A stretch of 31,135 bases of DNA from Halanaerobiales bacterium (GTDB taxonomy: Bacteria; Bacillota_F; Halanaerobiia; DY22613). The translations under genes and the position numbers were made by a program. Under the pieces are notes generated by a model, which saw nothing but the letters and a program-made list of their open reading frames with translations, had not been told where the DNA came from and ran no database searches. The stretch lies in NCBI GenBank assembly GCA_023128035.1, contig JAGMES010000042.1, forward strand, positions 1 to 31,135, in the 5' to 3' direction. Below are positions 7,013 to 16,900 of this stretch, piece after piece. How positions within the stretch are numbered: position 1 is the first letter of the stretch; every line of letters begins with the position of its first letter.

Positions 7013-8131
7013 ATGAGGCTGCTTAGATTGTATATTGTAAATAGTGGAGTATTCAAACAAAACCTGATTGATTTTACTGAGAATGGGATTTCGCAAGACA
7101 TACTTTGTTTAACTGGGGTAAATGGTACAGGAAAAACTACGATTATGGAACTAATAGTAGATTTAATGAGTTTAATAGTCCCTAATTTCGGAAAAATAGG
7201 TGTGAATAGAAAAAGACCTAATATTTTAACTTTAACAGAATTTGCGCAGTTAGATATTTTATTCAATGGAAAAATCATTTCTATTGTTGTCGGTAATCAA
7301 GATTATATTCAAAAAGATTCAAACTATGAACAAATGTTTATTATAGAAAATGAAATTAAGGATATTTATAAGGAATTTGAGGATTTCATAAAATATGAGA
7401 ATGAAAGTGATGATGAGGATCTTACTATACATGCATTAGAATATAACCGAGAACAATTATCTCATTTAGTTGAACGTTTAATTAAGAGAAAAATTGTTAG
7501 AATAAATGAAGAAAGTTATACTGAATTATTTGACAAAATTCAAGAAAGCCTTAATAAAAAAGTATCAAAATTGGACTTAGATAGTTTACCATTAATATAT
7601 TATTTCGCTACAAATGAAAGAACTATATTAGATATAAGACATAAAACAATTCCTAAATATGAAATAAAATATGATGTAGTACATAGATATCAACCTTCAA
7701 ATGATGATTTGAATTCAATACTTATGTATTATGATTATGCATACCCTGAAAAATTTGAAGACCTTAAAAAATGGATTAATTCACAAGTGTTAACTGATAA
7801 AAAGTTAATTGGGATAGATCGCCCAGAATTTAAGGCTGTTATTCAAACAAAAGATGGAAATGAACATGGATTAGAGCTTTTAAGCTCTGGTGAAGAAAAT
7901 CTGCTTATAATTGCTATTCAATTATATTTAAAAGCTTCTAAGAATACAGTTTTCTTAGTTGACGAAGCAGATCAAGGTTTACATCCAGAGTTTCAAGAGA
8001 AGTTAATGAGACTTATAAAAAATATTCAACAAAAATTCAATTGTCAAATAATTCTTTCTACTCATTCAAGGTATATTTGGAAATTTTTTGATGACAAAGC
8101 GATTATTAGATTAACGGAGTTGATAAGATGA
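7013..8131 (+). CDS. AAA ATPase of a PARIS-like defence pair (AriA-like)
   Basis: This 372-residue ATPase is of the AAA_15/AAA_21 (OLD/RecF-like, ABC-type) kind. The Walker A motif GVNGTGKTT is at residues 35-43, the signature-like LSSGEENLLI near 300, Walker B FLVDEADQGLHP near 320 and the switch ILSTHSRYIW near 355. An inserted acidic helical region lies at about 110-180, between Walker A and the signature. The ATG of the next gene lies inside its stop codon (ATGA overlap, 8128-8131), so the two are coupled. An ATPase of this class next to a DUF4435 protein is the definition of PARIS, in which AriA senses phage anti-restriction proteins and releases the AriB nuclease. This copy is somewhat shorter than the AriA I remember (about 450-480), so PARIS-like is safer than PARIS. 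Confidence 0.72.
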   Translation: MRLLRLYIVNSGVFKQNLIDFTENGISQDILCLTGVNGTGKTTIMELIVDLMSLIVPNFGKIGVNRKRPNILTLTEFAQLDILFNGKIISIVVGNQDYIQKDSNYEQMFIIENEIKDIYKEFEDFIKYENESDDEDLTIHALEYNREQLSHLVERLIKRKIVRINEESYTELFDKIQESLNKKVSKLDLDSLPLIYYFATNERTILDIRHKTIPKYEIKYDVVHRYQPSNDDLNSILMYYDYAYPEKFEDLKKWINSQVLTDKKLIGIDRPEFKAVIQTKDGNEHGLELLSSGEENLLIIAIQLYLKASKNTVFLVDEADQGLHPEFQEKLMRLIKNIQQKFNCQIILSTHSRYIWKFFDDKAIIRLTELIR

Positions 8132-8997
8132 GTCTAACATTTAAAAAAGTAAGTGGAGGAAAATTTGATTTTATTGAAGATCAGGAAGTTAAAAATTTAA
8201 TAGAAGAAGCGGGAAGAAAAAAAGTAGTGTTTGTTGAAGGGGATACTGATGTAAGGGTTTTTCTTATCTTTTATGATAATCTTGAGGATAAAATCAGTTT
8301 TATTCCTGTTGGAAACCATCATAAAGTTAAAGAATATCTAGAAAAAATTATTGATAGAAATATTGAAGGCTTTGTAGGAATAATTGATAGAGATTTTATG
8401 TTAGATGCGGATATAGATAAAATGATAAAGGAATTTAATAACATGTTATATATACATAATAGATATACCCTGGAGAATTATTTGATTGAAAGTGAGTATT
8501 TGTTAGAATTAATAAAAGATAATTGTATGTCAGCGAAAATTGATGAAGAAGATGTTAAAAAAGTGATACAAGAAATATTTAAAAAATTGCAAGTTGTTAT
8601 GGCTGGTAATATGACGTTATTATATTATTCAGTCGAAAAGCTAAAAAAGAATATTCCGCCTAAAGAGGATGCTGTATTAAAAAATATAAGTAGTAAAATT
8701 AAAGCAAACAAAGATGAGAAAATAAATGACGAAATGATACAAACAAAATATATTACATACTTAGAGAGTATTAGGAAAAGTGATGGTGATATTACAAAAT
8801 TAAATAAAATGATTAGCGGAAAGTATTTCTTTTATAATTTCAAATACGAAATGAAACATAATCATGAAATTAATATACAAGACAATACTGCTACAATTTT
8901 TCATCTTGCTAGAATATTAAAAACTAAAAATGGGATTAAAGGTGATCTTTTATCTTTACAAAAATTTTTGATGAATTCGTGTGGACAAGTTTCATAA
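8128..8997 (+). CDS. DUF4435 TOPRIM-like effector of a PARIS-like pair (AriB-like)
   Basis: The protein has 289 residues. The TOPRIM-like acidic motifs are present: VVFVEGDTDVRVF at about 33-45 (E37, D39, D41) and GIIDRDF at 84-90 (D87, D89), followed by the DUF4435 block HNRYTLENYLIE. In PARIS the AriB member is a nuclease that becomes toxic when released, for example by cutting tRNA. The key acidic residues are all here, so the protein looks active. It overlaps the ATPase gene by 4 bases. The C-terminus (FLMNSCGQVS) ends about 7 bases before recognisable transposase remains begin, so the natural end of the gene could have been altered by that junction; the length is still normal for the family. 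Confidence 0.75.
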   Translation: MSLTFKKVSGGKFDFIEDQEVKNLIEEAGRKKVVFVEGDTDVRVFLIFYDNLEDKISFIPVGNHHKVKEYLEKIIDRNIEGFVGIIDRDFMLDADIDKMIKEFNNMLYIHNRYTLENYLIESEYLLELIKDNCMSAKIDEEDVKKVIQEIFKKLQVVMAGNMTLLYYSVEKLKKNIPPKEDAVLKNISSKIKANKDEKINDEMIQTKYITYLESIRKSDGDITKLNKMISGKYFFYNFKYEMKHNHEINIQDNTATIFHLARILKTKNGIKGDLLSLQKFLMNSCGQVS

Positions 8998-9004
8998 ACC
9001 TTTA

Positions 9005-9088
9005 ACCCGAAGTTACGCTTGTGGAGATCGCGTATGACCTACTACAAAGTAGGCTATGATCGTTGAAGCGAGAAGCCCCAACCTCTAA
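9005..9088 (+). pseudogene. tnpB: 3' remnant of an IS200/IS605-family tnpB
   Basis: In one frame the DNA reads RSYACGDRV, then TGA, PTTK, then TAG, AMIVEARSPNL and a final TAA. That is the usual C-terminal tail of clostridial TnpB (ACGDRVRP...). Both internal stops are explained by single C-to-T changes, CGA to TGA (9035-9037) and CAG to TAG (9050-9052). All of the nuclease body is gone, so this is a dead stump left after deletion. TnpB is the RNA-guided nuclease of these elements. Confidence 0.75.
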
Positions 9089-9115
9089 GCGAAGCGTAGG
9101 TGGTGGGTAGTTCAC
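9005..9115 (+). mobile_element. IS200/IS605 right end with omega-RNA-like scaffold
   Basis: A locally GC-richer, structured stretch ends in the typical IS605-type right-end block: AGAAGCCCC, a stem-loop, then GGTGGTGGGTAGTTCAC ending at 9115. Hairpins are visible: CCTAC/GTAGG at 9038-9053 inside a longer imperfect stem, and CCCCAACCT pairing with AGGTGGTGGG around 9076-9107. In active elements this region overlaps the tnpB 3' end and is the omega-RNA, with the guide lying just beyond GTTCAC. Here the adjoining guide-position bases begin at 9116 (ATCTCGACTTTAAC). No left end or transposase was found in the window. Confidence 0.68.
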
Positions 9116-9303
9116 ATCTCGACTTTAACTCAGAGAGTGCTACTTATATTTCTGGTGTTACTTTAAGAGCAGCCAGTCTTATCTGGAAGGTTGGATTATA
9201 ATCATCAGATTGAAGATGCTTTTGAGTATTAATTTTTGTGATTGACCAAAAATTATATGTTGAATTCTGAAATTAAACAATGAGGTTAATATAATTATTT
9301 GTG
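9116..9303. other. Intergenic sequence between IS end and SIR2 remnant
   Basis: I see no gene here. A short frame (SATYISGVTLRAASLIWKVG then stop, about 9137-9200) looks protein-like but I cannot assign it. The last part holds the promoter below. Confidence 0.4.
9267..9295 (+). promoter_or_regulatory. Predicted promoter of the SIR2 remnant
   Basis: CTGAAA at 9267-9272 and TATAAT at 9290-9295 have a 17-base spacer. A good ribosome site (GGAGGTG, 9314-9320) follows, although the gene behind it has no proper start codon. Confidence 0.45.
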
Positions 9304-9325
9304 AGCTTATTTTGGAGGTGAAAAA

Positions 9326-9664
9326 GTAAGGTATTCTGAATGCAAGATTAAAGAGTTAGTAGAACAGTTTAATATAAATAAAGGCAAAAACCGTAAAACT
9401 GCATTGATTATTGGTGCGGGGGTATCAGCAAGTGCAGGGATTCCTACTGCTGACGGGATTATGAACGAAATACAAACTACATATAAAAATAAATATGAAA
9501 GATTGAAACCCAAAGAATATGCAGAACATATGAAAGTTATTACACCAGTTCAAAGAAAAGAGTTAATAAATAGATTTATAAATAATGCGAAACTAAATCC
9601 TGCACATTTATACATGTCGAGTATAATTAATGCTGTGAAGAAGAATTATTTGAGAAAATTATAG
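9326..9664 (+). pseudogene. Truncated SIR2-domain gene lacking a start codon
   Basis: The frame 9326-9664 encodes about 112 residues. It contains the SIR2-like nucleotide-binding motif LIIGAGVSASAGIPTADGIM and, further on, NPAHLYMSSIIN, which in full proteins leads into the NTNFD catalytic region. Here the frame instead ends after ten unrelated-looking residues, so nearly all of the catalytic core and the effector partner domain are missing. The ribosome site GGAGGTG (9314-9320) points exactly at codon 9326, which is GTA; GTG at 9318 runs into a stop after three codons. The only usable in-frame start is TTG 9404, which would begin inside the NAD-binding loop. SIR2 domains in such neighbourhoods are NAD-consuming defence effectors, so this is probably a dead defence gene. 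Confidence 0.7.
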
Positions 9665-9671
9665 CAATCTT

Positions 9672-9709
9672 AAGGCTGTTGATCGATAAAGAAGATCAAC
9701 AGCCTTTTT
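9672..9709 (+). terminator. Rho-independent terminator
   Basis: A perfect 13-base stem (AAGGCTGTTGATC at 9672-9684 and its complement at 9694-9706) with a 9-base loop runs into TTTTT at 9705-9709. It begins 8 bases after the SIR2 remnant stop and terminates rightward transcription before the convergent NHL gene. Confidence 0.93.
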
Positions 9710-9829
9710 ATTATGTCGATTTACATAAGTGATGTGTTTTTGCTTACTTATTCAGGTTAAATAAACTGTGAATACGTATTTTAAGAAAATAAAATTATTT
9801 TAGAACCAACAAACCATGGTAAAAACATT

Positions 9830-10747
9830 CTAATCATATATGATTAGATAAACTTTAATCGCATACTCACCTTTATCGACCAGAAACAACTTCTCTCCAC
9901 AAATGACAAAATCAGTTGGATAAAAAAATGGAACTTCCCCATTAATTTGATTCAGTTTTAAGGCAGCGAGTAATTTGCCAGAAGTGTTGAAAACTTTTAT
10001 ATAAGCATGGGTTGTATTATCTGTATCTACATCACTATCCAAAACAAAAAGATTATCTTTCTGATCAAAAGAGAGCGCAATGGGACGAACAAACTGATCC
10101 ATATCAGTACCTTTCCCACCCCAACTTCTCAAAAGAGTGCCTGATGGACTGACAACTTTGATCATGCTATGGTTGGAATCTGTGATATAGATATTTCTAT
10201 TAGTGTCAGTGATTAAATCAAATGGTTGCCATAGGTTTATTTCGGAAAAAGCTTTTGTGATTTCACCTGAGTTGTTTAAAATCATTAATTTTTGGTTATC
10301 TACCAAGTAGAACTGATCATTAGAAACATGGAAAGCACCTAGCCAATCGAAGGATTCATCACTCCATTCGCCTATAAAGTCTCCTTCTGAAGAGTATCTG
10401 AGAATCTTTTTTTTCTTTTCTAAAGAGATATAAGCATTGCCAAACTGGTCAAAGGCGAATCCCATATTTTCTCTAGAGTTAATCTCTTCAGGTAATTCTC
10501 CATTCCACATAGAGACAAAACTACCTTCTAAAGAAAAAATTTGAATAGAAGGTTTTTTATCAATAATCAATAGTTGGTTGTCTTTTGTTAAAGTTATCCG
10601 ATATGGGTCAATCAATTGGCCTGATTCTAAACCAGGGGATCCAAAAGAACTGAGGAACTGTAACTCAATGGCATAAGAATATTGGTAAAAAGAAATAAAT
10701 ACCAATATAAAAAATAAAGTCAGCAATAAGACTAATTTATTGTTCAT
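9830..10747 (-). CDS. Secreted NHL-repeat beta-propeller protein
   Basis: This 305-residue protein has an N-terminal signal peptide (a hydrophobic stretch to about residue 26, ending YSYA). About six NHL-type blades follow, each with a D-x-x-x-N-x-[YL]-[IV]-x-D core, for example DTNRNIYITDSNHSMIKVV and DQKDNLFVLDSD, and each linked to G-x-L/F turns as in SGTLLRSWGGKGTDMDQFVRP. NHL propellers bind proteins, RNA or sugars; nothing in the sequence points to an enzyme. AAGGAGG lies 7 bases before the ATG. It is transcribed away from the giant-protein operon across a 153-base gap, so the two may share regulation. A role in assembling or anchoring the giant surface proteins is only a guess from position. 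Confidence 0.85.
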   Translation of the reverse strand: MNNKLVLLLTLFFILVFISFYQYSYAIELQFLSSFGSPGLESGQLIDPYRITLTKDNQLLIIDKKPSIQIFSLEGSFVSMWNGELPEEINSRENMGFAFDQFGNAYISLEKKKKILRYSSEGDFIGEWSDESFDWLGAFHVSNDQFYLVDNQKLMILNNSGEITKAFSEINLWQPFDLITDTNRNIYITDSNHSMIKVVSPSGTLLRSWGGKGTDMDQFVRPIALSFDQKDNLFVLDSDVDTDNTTHAYIKVFNTSGKLLAALKLNQINGEVPFFYPTDFVICGEKLFLVDKGEYAIKVYLIIYD

Positions 10748-10769
10748 GTTAAAGCCTCCTTTGAAAAGT

Positions 10770-10775
10770 ATTATA
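10770..10775 (-). promoter_or_regulatory. Predicted -10 of the NHL gene
   Basis: Reading leftward the sequence gives TATAAT, 23 bases upstream of the ATG. I see no good -35 at the expected distance, so this is a weak call. Confidence 0.4.
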
Positions 10776-10884
10776 GTTTATTAGTTTAAACTTCGACATT
10801 TTTAAAAAAATCCCTTTCATGAATAAAAAATAGAGGAAAAATTAATCAAAAAAGTGAATATAAAATAATATAGCGAGTTATATG

Positions 10885-10894
10885 AAGGAGGGGG
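10885..10894 (+). promoter_or_regulatory. Strong ribosome binding site for the TTG-started giant protein
   Basis: AAGGAGGGGG is 6 bases before TTG 10901. It fixes an unusual TTG start that is immediately followed by a clean signal peptide. Confidence 0.8.
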
Positions 10895-10900
10895 TTTATC

Positions 10901-13900
10901 TTGAAACAGAAGTTACCAGTTTTATTGATTTTAATTTTTATTATTATTATTATTTTAAGTCCAGATGGATTTAGTGCTTCTTATAATGAGTTGCTTTATT
11001 CAAGTAACGCAGAATTAACTCAGGATACTTATACGATTTATGGTGATTTTGTTGTTCAATCATGGGTTACTTTGACAGTGAAAAGAGATGTTGAGATTAG
11101 GGTCGTGAATGGCAATGTCAGAATAGATGGAACTATCAAAATCTTTGGAGTTGATGGAGAACCTGGTACAAATGGAGCTCTGGGTCAATCTGGAACCCAA
11201 GGTACTCCTGGTGGTAGCCATAGTTTTAATCTGACAGCAGAAAAGGGAAATATTATAATTAATGGTCAAATTATATGTCGGGGTGGCAAAGGTGGAGAAG
11301 GTGGAAATGGAGGAGACACCAAGAGTGGAACTGATGGTGGTTCGGGTGGTTCGGGTGGCAATGGTGGTAATGGTGGAGATATTACTTTGATTGCTGAAAA
11401 GGGAACTCTTCAGGCGAATAATTTAATTAATTCCCTTGGCGGTATTGGAGGTAAAGGTGGTAATGGCGGAGACGACGTAACAGCTGGATTTTTGAGTGAT
11501 GGGCCAGGACCTGGCGATGGTAATAATGGTGGAATAGGAGGAAATGGAGGGAACATTTATCTGATTGGTCAGGATGTTATTTTGTCAAGCAGTGCTAGTC
11601 TTGACGTATCTCCTGGAAGTGGTGGAGGACGTGGAGATGGTGGAGATGGTGGTAGTATTGGATCTGATGGAACTGATGGCAAACCTGGTGATCTTGGTCA
11701 GGATGGTAATGTTACAATTAAAGGTGGGGAAATATTTTATGATTCAGACCGAATTAGTTCAAAAGATGACATAAGTGACCTAACAATTAACCCTTCTTTT
11801 ACTTGTTTAATTGATTTTGAAAGGGATGCAAACACCCCTTTCAATCCAGATATAGTGCTATTTCTTGAATCAGAATTATATTATCAGAATGAAACAACAA
11901 AGATTTTTTATACAGCAGAGGCAACACCTGTAATAAAGATTAAGGTACCAGAAGATCAAGGATTTGTTTATGGTGAAGAGACATACAAAAGTGATATTGG
12001 AAAATTTAAGGTTTACAGTGATGAAAAAGATCTGTTTTGGGTGTTTAGTCGTATTATATCTACTGAGCAGACATTTGATGCAAATCAGGTAGAAGATGAT
12101 TTTTTTAGTTTCCCTTTAATAATCAATGGTATTACGGGTTTGAATAAAAACTTACATTTGAATATAAAAACTAGTGATAACTATGATAACACTAATACTA
12201 AAACTAGTGGTGATTTTGCTAATGATCTAATCCTTTATATAGATAATAATAGGCCAAGTCAACCGAGTATTTCAACTGCTGAAGTTAATGGAAGGAATGT
12301 AGAATTTTCCTGGAATCCACCTACAGATCAGGGCAGTGGGGTTAAAAATTATGATATAAAGATTAATAATGTACTAGTAAAAACCAATCATGAAGATGCA
12401 ATTTATACATATTTAGGTGAATATAATCAACAGATCACCTGTCGGATTTATGCAAAAGATCAAGTCGGAAATATTTCCAATGCTTCACCTGCCAAAATTA
12501 TTTATACGGCGCCAAAGAGTGCGAACATAAAATCTGTCAACGTTACAGGAAATGCTTCTACTTATATGGGTTGTGCTGCGAATGTAAGTTATTTTTCCGT
12601 GGGTAGTAAAGCTGCCAAATATCAAATTAAGTATTTTGAAGTTAACCAGAATGGTGATCGTATATATGCTGAAAATTGTGATTTTTCCGAAACTGTTTCA
12701 TCCAATGTGTTTCAGGAAGGAATGTTATTGGTTAAAACGTTCAGGAATCTTCAAGCTCATAAGTGGTATAAGTTTGCAATCTGTTCCTTTAATTACGATG
12801 ATAGTCAAATGACAGATTGGAGTTATTATGGACCAATTCAAGTTCCCAACAATATGCCATCAGAAGTCACAGTACTCTCTCCAGGAGCGGAAATATATAT
12901 GAACTGTAACAATGCAGCAAGTTTGGCTTTTAAAACAGAAAAAAGTACAGATTATGATAGAGATTTGTTAACATATACCTTTATATTTAGAAATACAGAA
13001 ACCAATGATGAGACAACTTATCCGGGTACAGTCAATGATCGTACGGTAAGTTTATCAGGTCCAGTTTTGCTCGACGGTAAATACGAATGGTATGTAACTG
13101 TACAGGATGGATTTATAGCAACTCCTGTGGAATCCGAAAAAAGAATACTATATGTTGATAAACTTCGACCACAACAACCGCAATTTGGTGTTGTAAAGGA
13201 TAAAACAAATGTAAGACAGATCGTTTTAAAAGATATTGTCGTAAAAGCTTTTGATGTAGAAAAGCTAAAGATCTGGTCTGAAGGGTATGATAGTTCAGCT
13301 GTTCAGTTAGCTCTAGAAAATTTAACCGATCAAAATGGAACCTATACATATACCTTTACTATTTCTGATGTAGAAGGGGAACAGGCTATATGTATGAAGA
13401 CTATAGATAATGCAGGAAATGAGAGTGAGGGATATTCTGAACAGAAAGTTACCTATGATAAAACTTCACCACAGCAGCCTTCTGGATTGACTTTGATTGG
13501 TGGCATTAAATCGATTGAGCTCAATTGGAATGTCTGTTCCGATCTGTCTGCAAGTACAGGAATTGCATCTAGTGGAGTAGATTACTATAAGATTGAATAT
13601 CGAATCTATGGTAGCAGTAGTAACTGGTTAAAGGGTACTTCTACTACGACTAGCTATACAATAAATCAGATCGGTGATAATGAAAGATATGAGGTTCGGG
13701 TCACTACTTATGATATAGCAGGTAACTATAGTGAAGTGACCACAGGTGAGGGGTATTCATTACCGACTGTTGGAAGTTTTACTTATGAAATAGATTATGA
13801 ATCCAACGGTACAGGATATCAGCATTTTATCACATTTACTGTTGATCCTGGAGATTTTACTAAATACAGAGTCAAACGAACTGACGCGCAAAGTGATCTT

Positions 13901-16900
13901 GAGTGGATCGTCAGTTCTACTCTTACTTATCGAGAAAATTGTCTTCCAAATGAAATATATGAGTACGTAATTGAAACCAGTAATTCCAATGATGAGAGTA
14001 GAGGATCGGATGTTTATACAATTGAGATTCCAAATCATTTACCAGAAGTACCTCAAAATACGGTAACAGGGTTTGTGAATCAACTACAACCTACTTTGGG
14101 ATGTAACTCGGTTATTGATGTAGATGGAGATGGTTTAACTTATTATTATTATATTGAGGAAGTCGGAACAACAGGAGTAAGAACACCGGTTGTTGAATGG
14201 GAAGCAGCCAATGATTCAGATATGCTATATAAACCAACGATTAATTTAAAAGATGGATACACCTATTATTATAAGGTTGGTGTAGATGATGGTAGATCTA
14301 TGATAAATGGAATTCTGCAGATCGTTTCAAATGAGACAAGTTTTGCTGTGGATATTACTGCTCCTCAGATCACACTTAGCTTGCCTGTAAATATTGAACA
14401 GAAAGTTTTAAATAATGAATATGTTGCTTCAGCTACTGTAACCATTACTGCAAGTGACCAGAACTCTGTTATGTGTGGGGGTTCTGCCAGTGGCTTAAAA
14501 GAACTCTATTATTACTGGAATGAGGATACAACAAAACCACATTACATTTCTTCTGGAACAGTTATTACCGTACCACATGGAATCAGTACTTTATATGTAG
14601 TGGCAGAAGATTATCAGGGAAACGTAACTGAACCACAATCTATAATCTTTAAAGTTGATGAGACTGGCCCCTCAATCACTAACATGGTTTTAGAAGGAAT
14701 AAGTTTGAATGGTCAACGATATACGACTAGTTCATCAGAACTGTTTGCTAAATTCCATCTGACAGAGGAAGAGACGATTGTTGACAGTGCAGTTTATTGT
14801 ATCATTACGGTCAATGAACTTGCTAATCTGGACAGTTTACCAGCAGAACGCTGGGTAGATATTACTTTACATGAAGGTATAGAAAAGAATTATGAGATTT
14901 TAGTCCCATCCAGTTTACAAGATGGTGAAGAATATTATTTTGTACTGAAATCCAACAACTCAGTTGGTATAGAGACTGAAGTACAGTCCAATTCTGTTAA
15001 AGTAGACTCTTCCTCACCAGTGATTCAGTTTACTGATAGTGATGGAAAAGTACTGGATAAATATAAACTTTCGGGAATCGATCAACTGACTTTGCAGGTT
15101 AATGTTCAGGATTTAGGTTCGGGAGTTGAAACAAGAGAATTTGCTCTGGCTAGTGTACCTGATGCTAAGAAGGTAACAAACTGGTACTCAGATACGAGTA
15201 ATCTTTCCAACCTTCAACTGCAAGATGGTCAGGAATATTATCTGATGGTTAGAGCAACTGATAAATTAGGTTTGGAAGCAGTTAGAGTAAGTGCACCAAT
15301 TCTTATCGATTCGACTGTTCCAGTTTTTAGCTCACTGGTAGGTGGAACCCCAATCCCGGGTACGGATCAATATCAAGTCCAGTGGGATCCTACTTATCTG
15401 AATATTTACTGGAAGATTACAGACGAAAGTAAGCTGGTAGATCTGAAATATGCGATTGGAACTACTTCAGGTGGAAAAGATATCTCTAATCAGATTTTAG
15501 GTAATGAAAATGGTTGGTTAACCTTTACAAACTGGACGAATGAGAAGGATTATATCATATATAATTTAGAACTGACCAATGGAAGTTATTATGTCACTTT
15601 GCAAGTAACCAACGAGGTCGGATTAACTCAGATGGTGACAACCAATCCAATCATCATTGATACCACAAAAGAACCATGCCCATTGGTTAAAGATGATGGT
15701 TTCGCTATAGGAACAAAAGAGGTTCATTTCACGGTTTCTTATCCAGTAGCAGAGCTGATAACCAATGAATACTATTATCGAATTATTGATGGAAATGGAT
15801 CTTTGATTTATGGTGAAGAATTGATTAATAATTCTTTAAATCTCCCAAGTGTGAGTATAACAGTGGATGAAACTATGGGCATTACCTTTGAAGATGGTCA
15901 AGTATATTATGTTACATTGGGTGAGATGGATAATGGTCAATTTAGTCCTTTAAGCTATAGTGATGGTATTGCTATAGATACTACTGCGCCTGAGTTTACT
16001 ATCTTTGATGATGGAACATACTTTACTGCTGAAAATGTTTATCTCTCTTGGGAGGCATCTGATTTAGAATCAGGTATCAATAGATATTATCTAAAGGTGG
16101 GAACCAGTAGAGGTGGAGATGAACTGACAGGTGATTGGATTGATCTGGGAAATCAGAATTCAACTGTAGTTCAAAACCTGAACTTTATTGATGGTGAACT
16201 TTATTTTGCCACTGTTAAAACTGTCAACAGAGCAGGTCTGAAAATAGAGAAGTGTGGTGACGGTTTTAGGATTGATACAACACCTCCTCCAACTCCAAAG
16301 GTACTTCGAGAAAGTGAATATACAACCAAACTGAATAGATTGGCAGTAAGTTGGATCTGGACAGGTATGGATACTGGTTCTGGTATTGATGGCTATTACT
16401 ATGATATTCTGACTGTCAGAGATGCAACTTATGCTCAGTGGAAATCTGTAGAGATAATATCAGGAGACCCACTCTCGACTACATTAGAATTGACAGACTT
16501 AAATCTGGTCAATGGGACAACTTATTATATTGCCATTAAAGCAGTTGATAAAGCTGGATTAGAATCCATTGGCTTAAGTAAAGGTATTACAGCTGATATT
16601 AATGCACCAACAACACCGGTTATTGATGATCTTAGAGATTATCAGGATTTCACAGATCAACTTACAGCCCAATTCTATTCACAGGATGATGTTTCAGGAA
16701 TCAGTGATTACCAATACGCAATTGGAACTTTAGAAGATCAGACTTTGCTAATGGGATGGACACAAATTTCCAATCCGCAGGAGACTGTGACTAACTTAAA
16801 TCTGGTTGATGGGGAAGTATATTTCTTTACAGCTCTGGCAACAGATAATGCGGGTCATAGATCAACTACATCCAGAAGTGATGGTATATTAATTGATCTT

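Noticed and set aside
9137..9200. Short protein-like string (YISGVTLRAASLIWKVG)
   Set aside because: It may be a gene remnant, but it is too short to assign and has no flanking support.
11565..11774. 69-codon frame rich in Val/Met/Glu
   Set aside because: It is the shifted reading of the Gly-rich repeat DNA in the giant protein.
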